This document shows, piece by piece, positions 58,006-64,000 of a DNA stretch of 64,000 bases (position 1 is its first letter; each line of letters opens with the position of its first letter). Below the pieces are notes generated by a model, which worked only from the letters and a program-made list of their open reading frames with translations, ran no database searches and had not been told where the DNA came from. The stretch comes from Atopobiaceae bacterium (GTDB lineage Bacteria; Actinomycetota; Coriobacteriia; Coriobacteriales; Atopobiaceae). The position numbers were made by a program, and so were the translations under genes. The stretch covers positions 1 through 64,000 of the forward strand of contig CADFJN010000004.1 of the NCBI GenBank assembly GCA_902834555.1. Direction: 5' to 3'.

Positions 58006-59427
58006 ATGCAGGACAGCATTTCCTCGGCGTGTCTTGGCAACGTCGCCGTTCTTGGCATAGGGCACACGGGCGCGGCCGTCTGCCGCTATCTGGCGGGGCT
58101 TGGCGAGAGGGTCTCTTCCGTCACACTCTTTGGCGGCGCCTCCTCGCACGAGGGCGACGTCACTCGCGAGCTCGAGGGCCTGGGCGTTCGCTGCATTCTG
58201 GGTACCGAGGAGGTCATGGGTACCTTCGACCTGGTCATAGCCTCTCCGGGCATCCCCGTGGGGTCCGCCTTCTTCCAGGCTGCAGCCGCGCACTCGGCAG
58301 AGATCATCGGCGAGCCGGAGTTTGCCTGGCGAGAGAGCCCAGCCAACTGGGTGGGCATCACCGGCACCAACGGCAAAACCACCACGACCAGCCTCGCCAC
58401 GGCGCTCCTGCGTGAGGGTGGCCGCTCCGCCGAGGCCGTGGGCAACATCGGCACCATCATCACGAGCCGCCTCGCAAAGCGCGAGCCCGACTCGTGGTTC
58501 GTGGCCGAGCTCTCGAGCTTCCAGCTGGCAACCACCCGCCTTCTGCACCCCCGCGTGGCCTGCCTCATGAACGTCACGCCGGACCACGTGGAGTGGCACG
58601 GCAGCATGGAGGCGTATGCCCAGGCAAAGGAGAAGATCTTTGCCAACCTTGAGGCAGGAGACCTCGCCGTGGTCTCTGACGGCGACGACTGGTGCCGCGC
58701 CGTGATTGGCCGCCTCGACGCGCGGGGTTTGCGCGTGTGCCGCGTGGACGTGCGTCAGGACCCCGGAACGCCCTGCGCCGCCTTTGTGCGCGACGGCCGC
58801 CTCGTGGTGCGCCTCGACGGCGCCGAGCACGTCCTTGTGCCCGCTGCGGACCTCCTCATCAAGGGCGAGCATAACGAGGAGAACGCCCTCGTGGCCTCGG
58901 TCGTGGCGCTCGAGCTGGGCGTGGCAGAGGAGGACGTGTGCCGCGGGCTTCTCGCCTTTTCGCCGCTCGAGCACCGCATCGAGCCCTGCGGCGAGGTTGC
59001 CGGCGTGCGCTTTGTGAACGACTCCAAGGCCACGAACACGGACTCTGTCGAGAAGGCCCTCACGGCCTTCAAGCCCGAAAGCATCGTGGTGCTCCTGGGC
59101 GGCCACGACAAGGAGACCGACCTCACCTCGCTTGCGCGTGCGGTCGCCTCGCGCTGCCGCGTTGCCGTGTGCTACGGCGCCGCTGGCGAGAGAATTGCCC
59201 GTGCCCTCGAGGACGCGGTCGCTGCCTCGGGCTCTGCGCTCGAGGTCGTGCGCGAGCCGCACATGCGCGAGGCCTTCTCGGCCGCCTGCGATCGTGCCCA
59301 GGCCGGAGACGTTGTGCTGCTCTCGCCTGCGTGCTCGTCCTTTGACGAGTTCCACAACATGGAGGAGCGCGGCGAGCTCTTCAAGCACCTTGCTGCCGAG
59401 CGCGTGGCCGCAGGAGGGTTGCGCTAG
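58006..59427 (+). CDS. murD: UDP-MurNAc-L-alanine D-glutamate ligase
   Basis: 473 residues. AVLGIGHTGAAVCRYLA at the start, ATP site GITGTNGKTTTTSLATALL, then FVAELSSFQL, LMNVTPDHVEWHGSMEAYA and FVNDSKATNTDSVEKAL. Adds D-Glu to UDP-MurNAc-L-Ala. Ten bases after mraY; a G-rich ribosome binding site is present. Stop overlaps ftsW (TAGTG). Confidence 0.95.
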   Translation: MQDSISSACLGNVAVLGIGHTGAAVCRYLAGLGERVSSVTLFGGASSHEGDVTRELEGLGVRCILGTEEVMGTFDLVIASPGIPVGSAFFQAAAAHSAEIIGEPEFAWRESPANWVGITGTNGKTTTTSLATALLREGGRSAEAVGNIGTIITSRLAKREPDSWFVAELSSFQLATTRLLHPRVACLMNVTPDHVEWHGSMEAYAQAKEKIFANLEAGDLAVVSDGDDWCRAVIGRLDARGLRVCRVDVRQDPGTPCAAFVRDGRLVVRLDGAEHVLVPAADLLIKGEHNEENALVASVVALELGVAEEDVCRGLLAFSPLEHRIEPCGEVAGVRFVNDSKATNTDSVEKALTAFKPESIVVLLGGHDKETDLTSLARAVASRCRVAVCYGAAGERIARALEDAVAASGSALEVVREPHMREAFSAACDRAQAGDVVLLSPACSSFDEFHNMEERGELFKHLAAERVAAGGLR

Positions 59428-60992
59428 TGGCCCAGGCGTCCACATACAGAAGCACCGCCGCAGGACGGCCTCGCTCCTCATCCCGTCGCAGCTCACGGGG
59501 GAGGAGCACAGGGCGCACGTCTGTCGAGAGGACCATCCTCGGCGTTCCCGAGAGGTTCATGAAGCCACGGCTCATCCTCATTGCCGTGGTGATCATCCTT
59601 ACCTGCTTTGGGTTCCTCATGGTGTACTCGGCGTCCTCGATCACGTCGCTCACCTCGGATGCCTTGGGTAACGACCCCGCCTACTACCTCAAGCGCCAGC
59701 TCATCTTTGCCGCGCTGGGCTCGGGGTTCGCCGTCTTCATCGCGAGCAGGGACTACCACCTCTGGGGAAAGAGCCTGGTGAGGGTCATCTGGGTGCTCAC
59801 CATCCTTCTGCTGTTGCTCATCTTCTTGCCCATAGCGGGCTCCGATGCCTATGGCGCAACGCGCTGGATCGCTATTGGCCCCTTTACGCTCCAGCCCTCC
59901 GAGTTTGCCAAGATCACGATTATCCTTGTGGCGGCAGACCTCGCCGAGCGCTACTACGACGAGCAGTCCATGGACTTCCAGGACTTCGTGAAGAACCTTG
60001 CGGTCTTTGTGGGCGTCCCTCTCGCACTCATCCTTCTGCAGCCCGACAAGGGCTCCACGCTCATCATTGCCGCGACCCTCATCGTGATGGCCTATCTTGC
60101 CGGCATGGACCGCCGTTGGATTCTCGTGGTGCTTGCCGTGGGTGTGGTGGGTGTTCTCGTCCTCTCGCTCAAGGACGACTACTCGCGCGCCCGTATCGTG
60201 ACTATGCTTGACCCGTGGAGTGACCCCACGGGCGCTGGCTACCAGCTCATTCAGGGCTTCTACGCCTTTGGCTCGGGAGGGCTCTTTGGCGTGGGTTTGG
60301 GCATGAGCAAGCAGAAGTACTCGTATCTTCCCATGGCCTACAACGACTTCATCTTTGCCGTGGTGGGGGAGGAGCTTGGCCTCGTGGGCACGCTTGGCGT
60401 GCTTGCCGCATTTGGCGTCCTTGCCTGGGCGGGCTTTCGCATTGCGCGCTACGCGCCCGACATGTGCGGCAGGCTCATCGCGGCTGGCTGCACCTCGCTC
60501 ATCGTGATCCAGCTGCTCGTGAACGTCTGCGGCGTGCTGGGCATCATCCCGCTCTCGGGAAAGCCCATCCCGTTTGTGTCGTACGGCGGTTCCACCATCA
60601 TGAGCTGCCTCATGCTCGTGGGCATGATCGTCTCGGTGTCCAAGCACTCGACGCTGCCCGAGACCGTCCATGACCGCAGCCGACAGTCCTGGCAGTTCGC
60701 AGATGGCGAGGAGGGGCCGAGAGGTGCCGCGCCTGCGTCTGGTCCGGGCATCTCGCTTGTTGGCAACCCCACGCCACGCTCTGCCCGCTCGCTTGGGGAC
60801 ACCGGCTCTGGCCTGCGCATGGTCGATGGCGGTGGCCAGGCGCACCCCCAGCCGCGTCCACGGAGCGGCAGCGGCCGGACGAGCAGGCAGGGCAGGTACG
60901 AAGGCGGAAGAATAGACCTTGGCCCCAGCGCCGCGGAGAGGCTCCGCGGGCGCGGGTCCGGAAGAGGAGATGGCAGGCGTGGCAGGAACTAG
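59427..60992 (+). CDS. ftsW: Peptidoglycan glycosyltransferase FtsW
   Basis: 521 residues of the SEDS family: a Ser/Arg-rich cytoplasmic N-terminus of about 45, then ten membrane segments. GATRWIAIGPFTLQPSEFAK, MLDPWSDPTGAGYQLIQGFY, GVGLGMSKQKYSYLPMAYND and LSGKPIPFVSYGGSTIMSCL are conserved blocks. It polymerises septal glycan with FtsI. The last 130 residues form a Gly/Arg-rich disordered tail. Confidence 0.95.
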   Translation: MAQASTYRSTAAGRPRSSSRRSSRGRSTGRTSVERTILGVPERFMKPRLILIAVVIILTCFGFLMVYSASSITSLTSDALGNDPAYYLKRQLIFAALGSGFAVFIASRDYHLWGKSLVRVIWVLTILLLLLIFLPIAGSDAYGATRWIAIGPFTLQPSEFAKITIILVAADLAERYYDEQSMDFQDFVKNLAVFVGVPLALILLQPDKGSTLIIAATLIVMAYLAGMDRRWILVVLAVGVVGVLVLSLKDDYSRARIVTMLDPWSDPTGAGYQLIQGFYAFGSGGLFGVGLGMSKQKYSYLPMAYNDFIFAVVGEELGLVGTLGVLAAFGVLAWAGFRIARYAPDMCGRLIAAGCTSLIVIQLLVNVCGVLGIIPLSGKPIPFVSYGGSTIMSCLMLVGMIVSVSKHSTLPETVHDRSRQSWQFADGEEGPRGAAPASGPGISLVGNPTPRSARSLGDTGSGLRMVDGGGQAHPQPRPRSGSGRTSRQGRYEGGRIDLGPSAAERLRGRGSGRGDGRRGRN

Positions 60993-62106
60993 TCTTGAGG
61001 TGGCAATCGCCGCAGGTGGTACCGCAGGTCACATCAACCCGGCGCTTGCCCTGGCCGAGGAGCTCTCTGCCCGCGGCCACCACGTGCGCTTTTTTGGCCA
61101 GAGCGCCAAGCTCGAGGGCACACTCGTCCCGCAGGCCGGCTTCGAGCTCGAGCCAATCCACGTGACCGGTTTCGACCGTTCCCGCCCCTGGACGCTCGTC
61201 TCCGCCCTTGTGCGCGAGCGCAAGGCGTCTGCGCGGGTGGGGGAGGTCTTTGCCGAGAAGGGCGCCCCAGACGTTGCCGTGGGATTTGGCGCCTACGTAG
61301 AGCTTGCCCTCATGGATCGCTGCCGCAAGCAGCACATTCCCTATGTGCTCCACGAGCAGAACTCGGTGCCTGGGCTTGCCAACAAGACGCTTTCCTCGGA
61401 CGCGCGCTATGTGTGCGTCTCTCTTCCCCAGGCGCGTGCCGCTTTCGAGGGTCACGTCCACGGCGATGACGCCATCGTGCTAACGGGCAACCCCGTGCGT
61501 CGGAGCGTCCTTGGCGCCTCTCGCGAGGCTGGCCGGGCGGCCTTCTCCATCCCCGAGGACGCCACGATGCTTCTGGTCTTTGGCGGCAGCCTTGGCGCCC
61601 AGCACGTGAACGAGGCCATCGTGCGCCTCAAGGAGCGCCTGCTTGCCAATCCTGGGCTCTACGTGGTGCACTCCACGGGCAAGGAGCTCTACGACGACGT
61701 GGTGTCCTCGCTCCACCTTGCGGATGCCGAGCGCAAGCGCTGGCAGGTGGTGCCCTACATCTCCAACATGGGCGAGGCCCTCGCGGCGGCAGACCTTGTG
61801 GTCTCTCGCGCCGGCGCCTCCTCCATCGCCGAGATTGCCGCGCTCGCCGTGCCAAGCGTGCTCGTGCCCTATCCGCTAGCTACGGGCGATCACCAGACCA
61901 CTAACGCGCACTACCTGGTGGATGCGGGTGCCGCCGACCTCTTCGCTGATGACACCATCGATGGCGAAGCCTTTGCTCAAGACCTTCTCGACCTGGTGGG
62001 CGATGCCGGGAGGCGCGAGCGCATGCGCGCATGCGCTCGGGGGTTGGGGCAGGACCAAGCTGCGGCCAAGCTGGCAGACGTCGTGGAGCGCGCCGCCGGG
62101 CGATAG
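60970..62106 (+). CDS. murG: UDP-N-acetylglucosamine transferase MurG
   Basis: 378 residues, two Rossmann-like domains. AAGGTAGHINPALALAEEL, VLHEQNSVPGLANK, GGSLGAQHVNEAIV and RAGASSIAEIAALAVPSVLV identify it. Converts lipid I to lipid II. The ATG at 60970 directly abuts GAGGAG; GTG at 60979 has better spacing, so the real start may be nine bases later. Overlaps the end of ftsW by 23 bases. Confidence 0.94.
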   Translation: MAGVAGTSLEVAIAAGGTAGHINPALALAEELSARGHHVRFFGQSAKLEGTLVPQAGFELEPIHVTGFDRSRPWTLVSALVRERKASARVGEVFAEKGAPDVAVGFGAYVELALMDRCRKQHIPYVLHEQNSVPGLANKTLSSDARYVCVSLPQARAAFEGHVHGDDAIVLTGNPVRRSVLGASREAGRAAFSIPEDATMLLVFGGSLGAQHVNEAIVRLKERLLANPGLYVVHSTGKELYDDVVSSLHLADAERKRWQVVPYISNMGEALAAADLVVSRAGASSIAEIAALAVPSVLVPYPLATGDHQTTNAHYLVDAGAADLFADDTIDGEAFAQDLLDLVGDAGRRERMRACARGLGQDQAAAKLADVVERAAGR

Positions 62107-62168
62107 GTGCGTCACCGGCGCGCGGGCAAACCGCCTGCGGAGTCCGTGGTGCCTTCACCGTGTGGGCC

Positions 62169-62194
62169 TTGACGGGCCGTCCATCGGCTAGAGT
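62169..62194 (+). promoter_or_regulatory. Possible internal promoter ahead of murC
   Basis: TTGACG (62169-62174) and TAGAGT (62189-62194) resemble promoter boxes but are spaced only 14 bases, so this is weak. The 154-base gap is the largest in the cluster after ftsL. Confidence 0.3.
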
Positions 62195-62260
62195 GAATAG
62201 GTTAGGCGAACCAGTTTCCGCGGCGGGTCTTCTTGCCGCGCACCTTTGGAAGGGGTAGCC

Positions 62261-63715
62261 ATGGCAGACATCGTGGAGAAGCCCGGCGACAATGCCGTCG
62301 AGCAGGGCAAGAGCATTGCGAGCGCCCACTTCGTGGGCATTGGCGGCGCGGGCATGAGCGGCATCGCGCTCGTGCTCAACAAGCGCGGCTGCAAGGTCAC
62401 CGGCTCCGACCTCAAGAGCTCCCACTACGTGCGCGAGCTCGAGGATGCGGGCATCGACGTGACCATTGGTCACGACGCCGCGACCATCGACCGTGTCTCG
62501 CCCGAGGTCGTCGTCACCTCGAGCGCCATCCCCGAGACCAACCCCGAGGTCGTCCGTGCCCGTGAGCTGGGCATTCCCATCTGGCCGCGCGCCAAGATGC
62601 TGTCGTACCTCTCCAACAACGCCACTACCGTGGCCGTTGCCGGCACGCACGGCAAGACCACCACGTCGTCCATGATCGCTACGATGCTCGACCGCCTGGG
62701 CTGGGATCCCTCCTTCCTCATTGGCGGCGTGGTTGAGGGCTACGACACCAACGGCAGGAACGGCGAGGGCGGCTACTTTGTCTGCGAGGCGGACGAGTCC
62801 GACGGCTCCTTCCTCTACCTCAACCCCGACGTGGTGGTGGTCACCAACATCGAGGCCGACCACCTCGACCACTACGGCACTCTCGCGAACATCGAGAAGA
62901 CCTTCTGCACCTTCATGGGCCTGGTGGGCGAGAAGGGGACCGTCGTGGTGAACGGCGACAACCCCCACTACGTGGAGCTTGCCCGCTCGACCGGCCGCCA
63001 CGTGGTGACCTACGGCTTTGACGAGGGCAACGACTACGTCTGCACACCCGAGGAGGGCCTGGCGCCGCACCGTCTGGCCATGCGCTTCTCGGTTAAGATC
63101 CCCTCTGGCATCTCGGTCGACGTGACCATCAAGTCGAACCCCGGCCGCCACAACATGGCAAACGCAACGGCCGCCATTGCTGTTGCGGACGTCCTTGGAG
63201 CAGACGTTTTCCAGGCCGCTGAGAAGCTCTCCGAGTTCAAGGGCGCGCGCAGGCGCTTCACCCACGTGGGCGACATCGACGGCGTCACCGTGGTGGACGA
63301 CTACGGCCACCACCCCACCGAGATTGCGGCCACGCTGGATGCCGCCTCGCAGCTTGGCTTCGACCGTATCGTCTGCGTGTTCCAGCCGCACCGCTACAGC
63401 CGCACCAAGGCTCTCGAGCCGCTCTTTGCGCACGCCTTTGACAAGGTCGACGTCCTTCGTGTGATGGACGTGTTCTCGGCGGGCGAGATGCCCATCCCCG
63501 GCATCTCGGGCAAGACCGTCTCTGCCCAGGTTGAGGCCGCGGGCACCGTGCCCGACGTGGCCTACATCCCCAACCGTCACGAGCTCATCCAGAACCTCTG
63601 CGACACCTGCCGTCCAGGCGACCTGCTCATCACGCAGGGCGCGGGCGACGTTACCCAGATTGGTCCCGCGTTCATCGCCGCAATGCGCGAGCGTGACGAG
63701 AAGAAAGACGAGTAA
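62261..63715 (+). CDS. murC: UDP-N-acetylmuramate L-alanine ligase
   Basis: 484 residues. HFVGIGGAGMSGIALVLNKR, ATP site AVAGTHGKTTTSSMIATML, then ADESDGSFLYLNPDVVVVTN and VVDDYGHHPTEIAATLDAA. Adds the first amino acid of the stem peptide. GGAAGGGGTAGCC precedes the ATG at 62261; a TTG 15 bases earlier is less likely. Confidence 0.96.
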   Translation: MADIVEKPGDNAVEQGKSIASAHFVGIGGAGMSGIALVLNKRGCKVTGSDLKSSHYVRELEDAGIDVTIGHDAATIDRVSPEVVVTSSAIPETNPEVVRARELGIPIWPRAKMLSYLSNNATTVAVAGTHGKTTTSSMIATMLDRLGWDPSFLIGGVVEGYDTNGRNGEGGYFVCEADESDGSFLYLNPDVVVVTNIEADHLDHYGTLANIEKTFCTFMGLVGEKGTVVVNGDNPHYVELARSTGRHVVTYGFDEGNDYVCTPEEGLAPHRLAMRFSVKIPSGISVDVTIKSNPGRHNMANATAAIAVADVLGADVFQAAEKLSEFKGARRRFTHVGDIDGVTVVDDYGHHPTEIAATLDAASQLGFDRIVCVFQPHRYSRTKALEPLFAHAFDKVDVLRVMDVFSAGEMPIPGISGKTVSAQVEAAGTVPDVAYIPNRHELIQNLCDTCRPGDLLITQGAGDVTQIGPAFIAAMRERDEKKDE

Positions 63716-63720
63716 CTGGC

Positions 63721-64000
63721 GTGAGCGTCTTCAACGCATACATGAGCCTCTCAGGAGCCATCGACGCGGACGTGATTCGTGGCGAGCGGCTCTCGCACCG
63801 CACGACGTACCGCATTGGTGGCCCTGCCGCGCTCTTTGTGTGCGCGAATACCTACGAGGCCCTGCTCAAGACCGTCGAGGTCCTGCGCGAGGAGCGCGTG
63901 CCCTGGGTGGTCATGGGCAAGGGCTCCAACATCCTCGCCGCCGACACCGGCTACGACGGCTGCGTCATCACGCTCGGCCGCGAGTTCTCGCGCATGAGCC
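63721..64000 (+). CDS. murB: UDP-N-acetylenolpyruvoylglucosamine reductase, 5' part
   Basis: GTG at 63721, five bases after murC. The 93 visible residues show LSHRTTYRIGGPAALFVCAN and WVVMGKGSNILAADTGYDG, matching the FAD-binding start of MurB. It reduces the enolpyruvyl group to give UDP-MurNAc. The rest lies beyond the window edge. Confidence 0.9.
   Translation, partial: MSVFNAYMSLSGAIDADVIRGERLSHRTTYRIGGPAALFVCANTYEALLKTVEVLREERVPWVVMGKGSNILAADTGYDGCVITLGREFSRMS

Overview
This is a GC-rich chromosomal window with tightly packed genes, frequent GTG and TTG starts, and start/stop overlaps of the ATGA, GTGA and TAATG kind. The protein families and gene orders point to a Gram-positive actinomycete of the class Coriobacteriia, probably the Olsenella/Atopobiaceae side. 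This rests on mannose-family PTS genes with a ManO-like protein, an mraZ-led dcw cluster in a GC-rich genome, an aroK-aroB-pepQ-efp-asp23-nusB order, and a Coriobacteriia-type orphan nuclease-like protein. The taxonomic call is inference. No rRNA, tRNA, CRISPR array, phage or recognisable transposase was found.

Layout. 1-1.2 kb: the 3' part of a surface protein with Ig-like repeats and a cysteine/histidine peptidase-like end. 1.3-6.1 kb: argCJBD, taking glutamate to acetylornithine. 6.1-7.6 kb: an orphan nuclease-like gene on the minus strand, with arrays of ~60-bp palindromic units on both sides. 7.6-20 kb: mostly single genes (MFS transporter, zinc phospholipase-like protein, orphan Vsr endonuclease, metallophosphatase, deoxyinosine glycosylase, a GDSL-hydrolase/GNAT fusion, an ATP-grasp ligase, a dNTPase, a class-I amidotransferase and RarA). 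20-25.3 kb: a lipoprotein, an exported family-3 glycoside hydrolase and an ABC half-transporter. 25.6-27.6 kb: a stress-type sigma module (DUF948 membrane protein, RsbW-like protein, SigB/F/G-type sigma factor). 27.7-33.5 kb: AI-2E-family permease, alaS, ruvX and mltG. 33.5-43 kb: yqeG, aroK, a degenerate aroB-like gene and pepQ, then a mannose-type PTS (IIAB, IIC, IID, ManO) lying between pepQ and efp, then asp23 and nusB. 43-47.7 kb: xseB, tlyA, nadK, recN and a PARG-like macrodomain protein. 48.1-50.7 kb: pyrG and xerD. 51.5-64 kb: the division/cell-wall cluster mraZ, rsmH, ftsL, ftsI, murF, mraY, murD, ftsW, murG, murC, murB (cut by the window end), with no murE between ftsI and murF.

The most unusual content is between genes. 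At least five kinds of structured repeat can be seen: (a) ~60-bp units with GTCGCCGGA/TCCGGCGAC inverted ends, single or in tandem; (b) a 31-39-bp palindrome with ATGAGACAAAGGGA arms, in three copies, two of which supply the stop codon of the upstream gene; (c) a 103-bp inverted-repeat element in two equal-length copies 35 kb apart; (d) a 78-bp nested hairpin with perfect 21-nt arms; (e) a 64-bp direct repeat with internal inverted repeats in front of rarA. Several sit at gene ends and probably act as terminators. The nuclease-like gene between same-orientation arrays of type (a) is the best candidate for an undescribed mobile or defence-type unit, and this is a hypothesis only.
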